The notes below the pieces were generated by a model, which was given only the letters and a program-made list of their open reading frames with translations, had not been told where the DNA came from and ran no database searches. From Chryseobacterium arthrosphaerae (GTDB lineage: Bacteria > Bacteroidota > Bacteroidia > Flavobacteriales > Weeksellaceae), in contig NZ_MAYG01000001.1 in NCBI RefSeq assembly GCF_001684965.1, positions 2,356,001 to 2,420,000 on the forward strand: 64,000 nucleotides of DNA, read 5' to 3'. Both the position numbers and the translations under genes were made by a program. Below are positions 14,689 to 23,572 of the stretch, piece by piece (positions within the stretch are counted from its first letter, which is position 1; the number at the start of each line of letters is the position of its first letter).

Positions 14689-15657
14689 ATGATTTATTTC
14701 AAACTTCCTTTCGATGAAAGACTATGGTCTGTTAATGAGCAAAACAATAAAAATGCAGTCAGTTTCTATTCTTACGACAGCCTGAATCAGATCAGCTTCA
14801 ACGGAGATATCCTCGAAATTTCTTCGACTGAATTTAATGGAATGTCCATTACCAGTGAGCAGTTGAACAATAGCCCGGCAAACGTTAACGCTGAAACCAA
14901 AGATGAATATTGCAATACGCTGGAACAGGTCATCGGAGTGATCAAGGATCATCATCTGCCTAAACTGGTGTACTCAAGAAGGAAGATTTTTACTGATTTC
15001 AACAGTATTGATTATCAGGAAAGTTTCGGAAACTTATGTAAGACCTATCCTAACGCTTTCAGGTATCTGTTCAATGATGGTGAAAACGCCTGGATGGGGG
15101 CTTTCTCTGAAGTTTTGGGAAAATTCAACAAGACAACCCATGAGTTTGAAACGATGGCCCTGGCAGGCACCCTTCCGGTTTCAGAAGAATGGTCCGGAAA
15201 GGAAATTGAGGAACAGAAACCTGTTACCACTTACATCCGGAATATCCTGGAAACCTACTCGGATCAGGTTCTGCAATCGGAAACCTATGATCATATTTCC
15301 GGAAATATCAAACATTTAAGGACAGATTTCAAAACACGGATTAAGCCTGAAGACCTTGATCAGCTTATTAAAGACCTGCACCCTACTCCGGCTGTCTGTG
15401 GTATTCCCAAAGATTTCTGTAATGAGAATATCAGAAAATATGAGAAATTTCCCCGTGAATTTTATGCAGGTTATATTAAGATCGAAACGGAAGAAACCAT
15501 CCAGTATTTTGTCAACTTACGATGTGCCAGGCTTTATAAAGATGCCGTACATGTATTTGTAGGAGGCGGGATCACTGCTCAGAGCAGCCCTGAAAAAGAA
15601 TGGATTGAAACAGAGCTGAAATCTGAGGCTATACTGAAGAATCTGGTTATCTCTTAA
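14689..15657 (+). CDS. menF: Isochorismate synthase (MenF-type chorismate-binding enzyme)
   Basis: A 322-residue chorismate-utilising enzyme that makes isochorismate for menaquinone. Signatures: LPKLVYSRRKIF (about 89-100), MALAGTLP (about 156-163, with the family Ala/Gly-Thr), LHPTPAVCGIPK (about 230-241), REFYAGYIKIETEE (the FYAG motif) and the C-terminal LYKDAVHVFVGGGITAQSSPEKEWIETELKSE split across the active site. It is shorter at the N terminus than E. coli MenF, as is usual in Bacteroidetes. It follows the OMP gene by 23 bases but functionally belongs with the hotdog thioesterase at 9971 and menC at 44166. Confidence 0.9.
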   Translation: MIYFKLPFDERLWSVNEQNNKNAVSFYSYDSLNQISFNGDILEISSTEFNGMSITSEQLNNSPANVNAETKDEYCNTLEQVIGVIKDHHLPKLVYSRRKIFTDFNSIDYQESFGNLCKTYPNAFRYLFNDGENAWMGAFSEVLGKFNKTTHEFETMALAGTLPVSEEWSGKEIEEQKPVTTYIRNILETYSDQVLQSETYDHISGNIKHLRTDFKTRIKPEDLDQLIKDLHPTPAVCGIPKDFCNENIRKYEKFPREFYAGYIKIETEETIQYFVNLRCARLYKDAVHVFVGGGITAQSSPEKEWIETELKSEAILKNLVIS

Positions 15658-15665
15658 TACAATAA

Positions 15666-15736
15666 GTTTTGGCTAAAGCCAATGGAAGATATGATTTATT
15701 TTTTAAAATGGGCTAAAGCCCATCGCTATTGAATTT
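15666..15736 (+). repeat. REP-like dispersed intergenic repeat, copy 2
   Basis: Two small hairpins, TTGGC-TAAA-GCCAA and TGGGC-TAAA-GCCCA, separated by about 27 bases and followed by GCTATTGAATTT. It begins eight bases after the menF stop. It matches copy 1 (6585-6653, opposite strand). A repeated non-coding palindromic unit of about 70 bases is typical of REP/BIME-like elements. Confidence 0.8.
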
Positions 15737-15762
15737 TAATTCCACTCCATTTCATTATTACA

Positions 15763-15792
15763 ACAAAAAACCTCCTTCGTATGAAAGAGGTT
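15763..15792 (-). terminator. Rho-independent terminator for the marC operon
   Basis: Read on the minus strand: stem AACCTCTTTC / GAAGGAGGTT around a four-base loop, with one mismatch, then a T6 run. It lies 24 bases beyond the stop of the small membrane protein gene. Confidence 0.75.
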
Positions 15793-15816
15793 GATGTATA
15801 TCTGAATAATTTCTAT

Positions 15817-16014
15817 TTATTTTTTTGCACCTATTTTGCTCCAGGTATCCATTACGAAAAGCAGGAGAAGGCCTAATGCAGCTGCTGAAGCTGAAAATAC
15901 AAATTTAAGGTTATCTTCATCACCCAAGATGTCTGTCTGCCAGTTGATAGCATAAAGGTTAATGGCAATGAATACGATAAATACTACTAGAAATACTTTA
16001 TAAAACTTCTGCAT
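15817..16014 (-). CDS. Small two-TM membrane protein, unknown function
   Basis: A 65-residue protein with two hydrophobic helices (about 6-24, YKVFLVVFIVFIAINLYAI, and 40-56, SASAAALGLLLLFVM), joined by an acidic loop (DILGDEDN), and a short basic tail. It lies five bases after the marC stop and before a strong terminator, so it is the last gene of that operon. I do not recognise a named family. Confidence 0.7.
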   Translation of the reverse strand: MQKFYKVFLVVFIVFIAINLYAINWQTDILGDEDNLKFVFSASAAALGLLLLFVMDTWSKIGAKK

Positions 16015-16019
16015 GATAC

Positions 16020-16622
16020 TTAAAAATTAATATAATTCTGCACCAATTGAGCAAAATTTGCGGTGAATAATTTAATTGAAATCGCCAGGAGGATAATTCC
16101 AAAAACTTTCTGAAGGATCATCAAGGTAGCATCCCCGATTTTCTGTTCTAACCACTTCGCTGATTTCAGCACCAAATATACGAAAATTGTATTAAGAATG
16201 ATTCCACAAATAATATTAATATCATGAAATTCAGCTCTGAGGGATAAAGCCGTTGTGAGTGTTCCGGCACCTGCAACCAGCGGAAATGCGATGGGTACAA
16301 TAGATGCGGCCTTTGCTTCGGTTGTTTTATTGATCTCAATGCCTAAAATCATTTCCAATGCTATGACAAAAATCACAAATGCCCCGGCAATGGCAAAGGA
16401 ATTCACATCTACTCCGATAAGTTTAAGAATCTTGTTTCCTACAAACAAAAAAACGATCATAATTGCACCGGCAGTAATCGCAGCTCTGCCTGCTTCAATC
16501 TTCCCGAATTTCTGCTGAAGCCCTACAATAATAGGAACAGACCCAATGATATCGATTACGGCAAAAAGTACCATAAAGCTGGTGATAATCTCTTTAAAAG
16601 AGAAACCTTCAAAAATTTCCAT
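16020..16622 (-). CDS. MarC-family integral membrane protein
   Basis: A 200-residue UPF0056/MarC protein. The pattern fits the family: about six TM helices, FAVIDIIGSVPIIVGLQ near 18-34 in helix 1, a glycine/alanine-rich helix GRAAITAGAIMIVFLFVGNKIL, and the conserved VPIAFPLVAGAGTLTTAL near 111-128. MarC proteins were once linked to multiple antibiotic resistance but their transport role is unsettled. Length is normal. It forms an operon with the 65-residue membrane protein. Confidence 0.92.
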   Translation of the reverse strand: MEIFEGFSFKEIITSFMVLFAVIDIIGSVPIIVGLQQKFGKIEAGRAAITAGAIMIVFLFVGNKILKLIGVDVNSFAIAGAFVIFVIALEMILGIEINKTTEAKAASIVPIAFPLVAGAGTLTTALSLRAEFHDINIICGIILNTIFVYLVLKSAKWLEQKIGDATLMILQKVFGIILLAISIKLFTANFAQLVQNYINF

Positions 16623-16666
16623 CTCTTTGTAATTAAAAATTTCGCAAAAATATGAAAATAAACTGA

Positions 16667-18406
16667 TTATTTGCTAATTTGTGAATATAAATTAACAATT
16701 GTTTTCAAAAGTTCTTCAAGACCTTCTCCGGATTTCACAGGAGCATATTTCTCCATCTGGATTTTCTGCTGCAGATTGCTGTATTCTTCTGCTACTGAAG
16801 AACCTTTGTGTTTTTCAAGAAAAGTCTTAAACTCTGCAACAGTGCCTTTGAAGTACTGGTTTCTCACTTCCTGATCCAGCTCTTCAAATGTTACAAAAAA
16901 CTTTTCATACTCTCCGTTGTCCTTCAGGTTTTCAAGGTAGCCAAAATAATCATTGATATCCGTTTTCAGCAATTCTCTGATTTCCTGTTCTGTTTCAGCC
17001 ACTGATCCCAAAGGTTTTGACGGTACGGTTTCCCTAACTAATGTACGTTTTTTTTGCCAAGTCTTAAATAACAGATAGATAACGAACAATCCCAGAAGAA
17101 TGGCAATATTGACCAAAAGAATATTCCAGTGGAATTTACTTTTTTCTTTTACTTTAAATGAAGTTGTTTTTAAAACCGGAGTATTCACCGTTTCAAGGAG
17201 GTTATTGGTATATTCATTAACCTTTTCTACGGTAGAACGGGACTCCAGGATCTGGTCATGAGAAAAAGCATTCAAAGCTAATGTTTTCTGTCCAAGATCT
17301 ACATATTCCCTGTTTTCAGGATCGAAGAAAGCAAACTGCTCTGTCCTGATGGCTATTGATCCTGATTTATTTGGGATTACCACATAGCTGGCCATGATCT
17401 CCCCTTTCATTCCGGTAGTTCCCGGACTCACTTTGGAGGTGATCTTAGGGGCGAAGATTTCATAGTCAGGGGATGCGGCAATTTTAGGAAGTTCCATATC
17501 CGGTAAATTACCTTCTCCTGAAACTTTTACTACCACATTCATCGGTTTTTTGGCTTCTACTTTTTCTTTGGAAGCATTATAAACACTCACATTGAAGTTT
17601 CCTACAGCATTTTTAAAACATTCGGGCGCTCCTTCCGGAAGCTTTCTTACGTTGATTTTTACTTTATTGGAGACAATCTTACTTTTACTGGAATAAGAGC
17701 TTACAGATGCTGATACGGCCGGGATTTCCACATAACCTGCTTCATTAGGAAATACCATAAACATGGCCAGCACCTGTGACGGCATGTTTCCATAACCAGA
17801 CGGGTCTATTTCAGATCTATTAAAATTGATAGGGTGTACATTGATATTATCCTGCTCAGGAAGGCGGATGTTTTTTACCTTTCTGAGGTTATCCATATTC
17901 CTGGAATATACCTTCAGTACGGCAATCGTAGGCTGATCCTGGTATACGTCACGGTCTTCAATTTCCATATTCAGATAAACCTCATTGGACGTATTGGCGG
18001 CCAGCGCTCTTTTGTCTACAATATCCCTGATGTTGACATCAAAAGGTTCGGTTTTATAGATCTTATTATTGACGGTAACCAGAACGGAACCTATTTTTAT
18101 TTTACCCTTTTTCTTAGGTTCAAGGGCTATTCTGGAAATCTTTTGAGTAATTAAAGTATTGGTGGCAGGGTCTATGACGGTATTGGTTACAGATCCGCTT
18201 CCTATGATATTAAATTTTGAAAGGTCCGGAAGCTGAAATCTGGATTGCTGTTCCAGGTCACTTCCATTAAGTTCCAGTATGATCGTAAGGTTTACAATAT
18301 CTTTGCTGCCGTATTCAGATTTGTCTGCATCAAGACTGAGATTTACCTGTCCGTAAGTAATTACGGATGCCAGAGTAAGCAATATGTAAATCAATTTATG
18401 CTGCAT
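16667..18406 (-). CDS. batD: BatD-family protein, oxygen-tolerance operon
   Basis: A 579-residue BatD protein. It has a signal peptide (MQHKLIYILLTLASVITYGQ), then several beta-sandwich domains starting with LSLDADKSEYGSKDIVNLTI, a single TM helix near 435-455 (WNILLVNIAILLGLFVIYLLF) and a cytoplasmic helical tail. ATG 18406 overlaps the TGA of the TPR gene as TGATG, indicating translational coupling; a start two codons earlier (TTG) is less likely. Bat proteins are associated with stress or aerotolerance in Bacteroides and relatives and probably form a membrane complex with the VWA proteins of the same operon. Confidence 0.9.
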   Translation of the reverse strand: MQHKLIYILLTLASVITYGQVNLSLDADKSEYGSKDIVNLTIILELNGSDLEQQSRFQLPDLSKFNIIGSGSVTNTVIDPATNTLITQKISRIALEPKKKGKIKIGSVLVTVNNKIYKTEPFDVNIRDIVDKRALAANTSNEVYLNMEIEDRDVYQDQPTIAVLKVYSRNMDNLRKVKNIRLPEQDNINVHPINFNRSEIDPSGYGNMPSQVLAMFMVFPNEAGYVEIPAVSASVSSYSSKSKIVSNKVKINVRKLPEGAPECFKNAVGNFNVSVYNASKEKVEAKKPMNVVVKVSGEGNLPDMELPKIAASPDYEIFAPKITSKVSPGTTGMKGEIMASYVVIPNKSGSIAIRTEQFAFFDPENREYVDLGQKTLALNAFSHDQILESRSTVEKVNEYTNNLLETVNTPVLKTTSFKVKEKSKFHWNILLVNIAILLGLFVIYLLFKTWQKKRTLVRETVPSKPLGSVAETEQEIRELLKTDINDYFGYLENLKDNGEYEKFFVTFEELDQEVRNQYFKGTVAEFKTFLEKHKGSSVAEEYSNLQQKIQMEKYAPVKSGEGLEELLKTIVNLYSQISK

Positions 18407-19143
18407 CACCAATCTTTCTCGTTGCTTTCAGGCATCGAATAAGAATTTTTGTTTAAAATTCTTCTGGCGGTTTCTTTTTCTTTTTCGTTTATTTTATCTA
18501 AGATCGCATTTTCAAGATTCTTTGGCATTCTGCCCTCATTGTTCGGATTTTGCTGAGGGTTATTTCCCTGGTCGCTTTTTCCTTCATTCTGTTCGCCACT
18601 ACCCTGGTCCTGTTTCTTGTCTTTATCACCTTTCTGATCGTCACCTTTGTTCTGATCACCACCGCCTTCTTTTCCTGAATTGTTCTGCTCGTTCTTTTGT
18701 TGCTTTTCTTTTTCTTTCAGTTTGGCAATTTCGTAATTTTTCCGGGTAGCCTCACTGTATGGGTTTTGCTTCAGCGATTTCTTATAATAATCTGCCGCTT
18801 TTTCCGGCTGGTTCATCTGCATATAGGCATTTCCTAAATTATGAAGCGCTGCTGCTTTATCAGGAAGGGTTTGCGAAAGCTTTTCTGCTTTTTCAAATTC
18901 TGCTTTGGCCTCTTCATACTTTTTACTCTTATACAGAGCATTTCCCATGTTGTAATGAGCGGTAAAATCCTTGTCGTTGGATTTCACTGCTTCCATATAT
19001 TTTGATGATGCTCCTTCATAATCTTTACCGTCAAATTTCTGGTTACCTTCATGAACTAAAGTCCTGTAGTTTTCCTGCCCAAACAAAAAGCCTGAGAATG
19101 AGAAAGTAAGAATAAACGATAAAAATATAATTTTAGTATTCAT
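18406..19143 (-). CDS. TPR protein of the Bat operon (BatC-like)
   Basis: A 245-residue protein with a signal peptide (MNTKIIFLSFILTFSFSGFLFGQ) and at least three TPR repeats from about 35 to 140 (FTAHYNMGNALYKSKKYEEA, ALHNLGNAYMQMNQPEKAAD). A highly charged Lys/Gln/Asp/Gly-rich linker (about 150-200) and the C-terminal NLENAILDKINEKEKETARR follow. The ATG at 19143 is chosen because it gives the clean signal peptide. It is coupled to batD by a one-base overlap. The TPRs probably scaffold Bat complex assembly in the periplasm. Confidence 0.88.
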   Translation of the reverse strand: MNTKIIFLSFILTFSFSGFLFGQENYRTLVHEGNQKFDGKDYEGASSKYMEAVKSNDKDFTAHYNMGNALYKSKKYEEAKAEFEKAEKLSQTLPDKAAALHNLGNAYMQMNQPEKAADYYKKSLKQNPYSEATRKNYEIAKLKEKEKQQKNEQNNSGKEGGGDQNKGDDQKGDKDKKQDQGSGEQNEGKSDQGNNPQQNPNNEGRMPKNLENAILDKINEKEKETARRILNKNSYSMPESNEKDW

Positions 19144-19243
19144 CACTTGCAAAATTATTCCTTTATATGTTAAGAAACAGAGTTTTATTTGTTAAAATTC
19201 GGTTAAAGTACTTGTAGAATTTCTTCTATAAAACAGGGAAAAA

Positions 19244-20251
19244 CTACACATTAAAATCTTTTTTGGGATTAAAAATATAAATTAAAAAGAAGAACAGGAT
19301 AGATACTGCCAGAAAATATTGATAATAATGGTTGGCATTCTGTGATTTCACCAGTGTTTCAGCACCTGAAGACTTCTTATTAACAGCATCTATGATCCTG
19401 TCAGGAGCTTCATTGATGTTATTTCCGTCAATATAGCTGCTGCCGGTAGATTCTGCCATTTTCTTCAGCGCATCGGTTTGTCTTTTCGAGATTACCGTTC
19501 CGCCATTGATGTCTGTTTTATATCCCATTAACTGTCCAAAGGAATATTCAGGAACCGGAGCTCCTTCATCCGTACCTATTCCTACGGAAGTGATGCTTAT
19601 TCCTTCTTTATTGGCAAGTCTTATCGCTGCATTGTCATTTCCTTCATTATCCTCACCATCACTCAGCAATACTACTTTTCTGGAGCCTTTGCTTACATTT
19701 TTAAATTTTTCTACAGCCGCCTGCATTCCTTTCAGAAAGTCGGTCCCCTGTACCTGCATGGAATTGGTTTCAATACCGCTGATATAAGTTTCTGCCGAAT
19801 TGTAATCGGTAGTCAATGGCATGATAGACATCGCCTGGCCTGCAAAGATCACAATTCCCACTTTATCATTCTTCATTTTCTGCATTGTTCCCAGCATCAG
19901 ATTCTTTGCCTCCGCAAGGCGACTTGGATCAATATCTTCCGCATTCATCGAGTTGGAAACATCCAGCATAAAAATCACATTATTCAGTCTCTGGGTACTC
20001 TTCACTTCCTCCGAACCGTTCAGAAGATCTATAATTGAAAATATGAGAAACAGGGTACCCAACAGATATAATGCAGGGAAAAACTTTGTAAATCCTGATT
20101 TTTTTTCAAATAAGTTATCATGAAACTGGCTGCTCGCAAAAATTTCCCTTTTCCGGTTTCTCCATTTCAGGAAACGGATCATAAAGGATGCTAACAGCGG
20201 CAGAAGCAACAGTAAAAATAAATACCAATAATTTCCTAAAGACCAACTCAT
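19244..20251 (-). CDS. batB: VWA-domain membrane protein BatB
   Basis: A 335-residue protein. An N-terminal TM hairpin (WYLFLLLLLPLLASFMIRFL and FFPALYLLGTLFLIFSIID) precedes a von Willebrand factor A domain with an intact MIDAS DxSxS (FMLDVSNSMNAED, about 93-105), the Thr site TTDYNSAET and the Asp of LLSDGEDNEGN. A C-terminal TM helix follows (YYQYFLAVSILFFFLIYIF). Its start overlaps the batA stop as TGATG. Family knowledge places it in the Bat oxidative-stress complex at the inner membrane. Confidence 0.92.
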   Translation of the reverse strand: MSWSLGNYWYLFLLLLLPLLASFMIRFLKWRNRKREIFASSQFHDNLFEKKSGFTKFFPALYLLGTLFLIFSIIDLLNGSEEVKSTQRLNNVIFMLDVSNSMNAEDIDPSRLAEAKNLMLGTMQKMKNDKVGIVIFAGQAMSIMPLTTDYNSAETYISGIETNSMQVQGTDFLKGMQAAVEKFKNVSKGSRKVVLLSDGEDNEGNDNAAIRLANKEGISITSVGIGTDEGAPVPEYSFGQLMGYKTDINGGTVISKRQTDALKKMAESTGSSYIDGNNINEAPDRIIDAVNKKSSGAETLVKSQNANHYYQYFLAVSILFFFLIYIFNPKKDFNV

Positions 20252-21243
20252 CAGCTTAAAATTTTATAAAACACCCATCTCAGCAATGCATCCAATACCA
20301 GCATTCCTAAAGCAATCCACAGGAATATCTTGAAATATTCGTCATAATTGTAAAGCTTGGAAACTTTCACATCCGTTTTTTCCAATTGATTGATCTCGTC
20401 GTATATTTCTTCAAGACTGCTGTTTGAAGTTGCCCGGAAATATTTCCCTCCCGTCGTCTGAGCAATTTCTCTCAATGTATTTTCATCAATGGCCACTTCA
20501 GTTTCTGTAAAGATCAGATCTCCGAAAATATCCTGTGAAGTGGGCATCAGGGCATATCCATTGGTCCCGATTCCTATGGAATACACCTTAATATTATTAT
20601 TCTTGGCCAGTTCGGCAGCTACCTGAGGCGGAATAGCATTCTGAATATTGCTTACCCCATCAGTCATCAGGATGATCACTTTGCTTTTGGCCTTGCTTTT
20701 AATTAAGTGATTTACCGCAACAGAAAGTCCTTCACCAATCGCTGTTCCGGGCTCAAGGCCTGCAGAGTTCAGGTTTTTGATTTCGTCGATAACTACCTGA
20801 TGATCTGAAGTGACGGGAACCTTTGTAAACGCTTCTGCAGCATACGCTACCACTCCTATTCTGTCATTCGGACGCTTCTGCACGAATTTCACAGCAATAT
20901 CTTTCAGGGCAGTGATCCGGTCAGGATTCAGGTCTTTGGCCAGCATACTCAGTGAAACATCTATTGACAGCATGATATCAACTCCTTTTGTATCGTCTCT
21001 GTCCTGAGAAATGGTGAACGTTCTCGGTCTGGCCATAGCAATGATCAGAGCGGAAAGAATGATATACTTTGATATTTTCAGTAAAAAAAGCACCCCCCGG
21101 ATCCCGCTGCTGTCATTCATATCCTTTATGGTAGGGACTTTTATTCCTTTTCTTTTCCGTTTACCGGCATCTTTAATCAAAAGAGGGATAAACAGCAGAA
21201 AAAGAAGCAAAAACCACGGGCTGTAAAACTCAAAATTAAACAT
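20251..21243 (-). CDS. batA: VWA-domain membrane protein BatA
   Basis: A 330-residue paralog of BatB. N-terminal TM segments (FYSPWFLLLFLLFIPLLI and ISKYIILSALIIAMA) precede a VWA domain with MIDAS LSIDVSLSMLAKD (about 91-103), VTSDHQVVIDEI and LMTDGVSNIQN, and a C-terminal TM helix ends the protein. It overlaps the upstream membrane protein gene by eight bases and batB by one, so translation of the three is coupled. Metal-dependent protein binding is expected from the complete MIDAS. Confidence 0.92.
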   Translation of the reverse strand: MFNFEFYSPWFLLLFLLFIPLLIKDAGKRKRKGIKVPTIKDMNDSSGIRGVLFLLKISKYIILSALIIAMARPRTFTISQDRDDTKGVDIMLSIDVSLSMLAKDLNPDRITALKDIAVKFVQKRPNDRIGVVAYAAEAFTKVPVTSDHQVVIDEIKNLNSAGLEPGTAIGEGLSVAVNHLIKSKAKSKVIILMTDGVSNIQNAIPPQVAAELAKNNNIKVYSIGIGTNGYALMPTSQDIFGDLIFTETEVAIDENTLREIAQTTGGKYFRATSNSSLEEIYDEINQLEKTDVKVSKLYNYDEYFKIFLWIALGMLVLDALLRWVFYKILS

Positions 21244-22132
21244 CCTTTCTTAAGTTTTCAAATTCTAGATCTTTGGATGATCTTTTTACAAAATCTCTGA
21301 TACTGGCAAAGTCTTTTTCCATAGTTTCCTGATCCGGGAATGTTTTGGCAAACTTGACGAGGTCTCCTCTCAAGAAGACATCTTCCACTATTTTTTCATT
21401 GTCCTGGGAGATGGTATTGTTCTTTTTCATTACCTCGATAAGGTCATCGGTAAGAAGCACATCTGCGGGAAGATGGTATTGTTTTGTAATAAAGTTTCTG
21501 GAAATATCGATCAGCTCAACATAGAACGAACGGAAGTTACCTCCTTCAATATATTTTTTCTTTTTCAGGGAATCAAGTTCTTTCAATGTCTGATTGGTAG
21601 CCACTACCGGAGCGCTTTTTGATTTTCTTCCCCATTTTACAATCATAATGACAGCAATAATCAGAGCAATCACTGCCAACGCTGCCAGAATATAGAATTT
21701 ATACAGCTCCCAATAATCTTTGGCAATAAGTTTTACCTCCTTATTCTTCATGATATCATTGATCTGATCGGCTTTCTGAGCCGTATTAATGACATCTATT
21801 TCATAGGGAATGGTTTTAAGTAGTTTATCTCCGACTTTAAATTCCAGTTCGGGAATGGTGAATTTTCCTTCTTCAAAAACAGCAAATTCTATTTTTCTTT
21901 CATAAGAATTCCCGTTCTGCCCGATACTGTCTTTGGTTTCTTCAAAATGAAAAGGAAGCAGCTCATTCTTTGGTGCAGAAGTCACCTGCTGCTGGTTAAG
22001 ATTGTCAATTTTTACGACGAGACTGTTAACCTCACCTAAAGCAATTGTTTTCTTTTCTACATTGGAGGACAATATCTGTGAAAAAGCATTTGCACAGACC
22101 AGAAAAGATAATATTAAAAGTATTTTTCTCAA
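21236..22132 (-). CDS. Signal-peptide and single-TM protein of the Bat operon
   Basis: A 298-residue protein. It has a signal peptide (MRKILLILSFLVCANAFSQ), an extracytoplasmic beta domain resembling a BatD repeat (LSSNVEKKTIALGEVNSLVVKI), a TM helix near 151-170 (FYILAALAVIALIIAVIMIV), then a cytoplasmic helical domain (LKELDSLKKKKYIEGGNFRSFYVELIDISRNFITKQY) like the DUF4381 type. It overlaps the start of batA by eight bases. The position between DUF58 and batA is standard for flavobacterial Bat operons, where it likely acts as an accessory subunit. Confidence 0.82.
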   Translation of the reverse strand: MRKILLILSFLVCANAFSQILSSNVEKKTIALGEVNSLVVKIDNLNQQQVTSAPKNELLPFHFEETKDSIGQNGNSYERKIEFAVFEEGKFTIPELEFKVGDKLLKTIPYEIDVINTAQKADQINDIMKNKEVKLIAKDYWELYKFYILAALAVIALIIAVIMIVKWGRKSKSAPVVATNQTLKELDSLKKKKYIEGGNFRSFYVELIDISRNFITKQYHLPADVLLTDDLIEVMKKNNTISQDNEKIVEDVFLRGDLVKFAKTFPDQETMEKDFASIRDFVKRSSKDLEFENLRKDV

Positions 22133-22191
22133 TGTTACAATATAAAGGCTGATACCTTATGTTTTTTTATATCCGGGTAGTCCCGTGTTAT

Positions 22192-23055
22192 TTATTTTTT
22201 CTGAAAATAATTATACAACAATTTTGAATAATCTGAGCCGGTACTGATATTCATGAAGCTTGCCGAGCTATTGGCAAAATCTTCTTCCAAAGCTCTTAAC
22301 TTTTGTTTTTTGGCTTCTGCAAAGGTATATCTCCATCTTGCACCAGACGTATTGGCCCAAACTTCTTTCCCCGTTTCCGAATCATATAAGAGCGCATAGC
22401 CTACATCAGGAATTTCGTTATCTTTTTCATCATAAATCCTCATTCCCAGCAGCTGATGTTTCTTCGATGCCACCCTCAGCATTTTGGAATCATATTCATC
22501 CTCAAAGTCTGAAAGCAGAAAAACGAGCGATTTTCTTTTAAAAATCCCCATCATATATTCCAGAGCCTTATCCAGTTTGGATTCTGCAGGAACATAATCT
22601 GCCGTAAGAATAGTACTGATGATGGAAAGGATATGCTTTCTCCCTTTCTGTGGAGGAATAACCTTATACACTTTATCCGCAAACAGGATCAGTCCTACTT
22701 TGTCATTATTGCCTGCAGCAGAAAATCCTAAGCTGGCAACAATCTCAGCTACATATTCTCTTTTCAGCTGCACTTTGGTACCGTAATCCATGGAGGCAGA
22801 AATATCTACAAGAAGCATCATTGTCAGTTCCCTTTCTTCTTCCATCACCTTCACAAAAGGTTCACGGAAACGGGCTGTTTTATTCCAGTCGATCCTTCTG
22901 ATTTCATCTCCAAACTGATATGGTCTTACCTCAGAAAAGGTCATCCCCTGCCCTTTGAAGGCACTGTGATATTGTCCCATCAAAGCAGCCTCCGTCTTTT
23001 TTCTGATACGGATTTCTATCTGCTTTACTTTTTTTACAATATCTTTTATCTGCAT
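22192..23055 (-). CDS. DUF58/VWA-like protein of the MoxR-Bat operon
   Basis: A 287-residue cytoplasmic DUF58 protein. The family signature FSEVRPYQFGDEIRRIDWNKTARFREPFVK (about 38-67) is present, followed by a VWA-like core with MIDAS MLLVDISASMDYG (about 79-91) and LLSDFEDEYDSKML. DUF58 proteins usually act with MoxR AAA ATPases to mature metal- or VWA-containing client complexes. It is 58 bases downstream of the GNAT gene and 59 bases upstream of the next Bat gene. Confidence 0.9.
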   Translation of the reverse strand: MQIKDIVKKVKQIEIRIRKKTEAALMGQYHSAFKGQGMTFSEVRPYQFGDEIRRIDWNKTARFREPFVKVMEEERELTMMLLVDISASMDYGTKVQLKREYVAEIVASLGFSAAGNNDKVGLILFADKVYKVIPPQKGRKHILSIISTILTADYVPAESKLDKALEYMMGIFKRKSLVFLLSDFEDEYDSKMLRVASKKHQLLGMRIYDEKDNEIPDVGYALLYDSETGKEVWANTSGARWRYTFAEAKKQKLRALEEDFANSSASFMNISTGSDYSKLLYNYFQKK

Positions 23056-23113
23056 ATTCTGCTCTTAAATTTTATTTTGGTTACGGGATGCGGGATTCGG
23101 TCCGTTCCGACTT

Positions 23114-23572
23114 TTAGTCTTTAAATTCAATAGAGACGTTCAACCATTCGTCGTCAAATTTCGGGCTGTATTTTTTATAAAAATTAATAGCAGGCTCGTT
23201 CCAGTTCAATACCTGAAACACCATTCCGCTGTAATTATTGATCTTTCCGTGTTCCAGTGTTGCATCAAACAGTTTTTTCCCGATCTGCATTCCTCTCATT
23301 CTTTCTGTCACTACCAGATCTTCAAGATAGAGTCTTCTTCCCTTCCAGGTTGAATACCTGTCATAATATAATGATATTCCTACAATCCTGCCATCAACTT
23401 CTGCTACAAAAGCGCCCCAAACTGGAGATTTCCCGAATCCATCCTCAGTAAACCGGTCTAAGGTAACCGTCACTTCATGCAGGGCTTTTTCATATTCCGC
23501 CAACTCCTTAATTAATTCCAACATGGAAGCACAGTCCTCCTGAACTGCTTTTCTGATCAATACTTCACTCAT
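23114..23572 (-). CDS. GNAT acetyltransferase (diamine N-acetyltransferase-like) inside the Bat operon
   Basis: A 152-residue GNAT protein. Motif A is visible as LYLEDLVVTERMRGMQIGKKLFD (the Q/R-x-x-G-x-G/A acetyl-CoA loop, about 92-114). The N-terminal MLELIKELAEYEKALHEV and the C-terminal NWNEPAINFYKKY are typical of spermidine/spermine N1-acetyltransferase-type enzymes. Its ATG overlaps the stop of moxR as TAATG, so it is translationally coupled and not a stray insertion. The substrate is unknown. GNAT genes are not a standard Bat component. Confidence 0.88.
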   Translation of the reverse strand: MSEVLIRKAVQEDCASMLELIKELAEYEKALHEVTVTLDRFTEDGFGKSPVWGAFVAEVDGRIVGISLYYDRYSTWKGRRLYLEDLVVTERMRGMQIGKKLFDATLEHGKINNYSGMVFQVLNWNEPAINFYKKYSPKFDDEWLNVSIEFKD

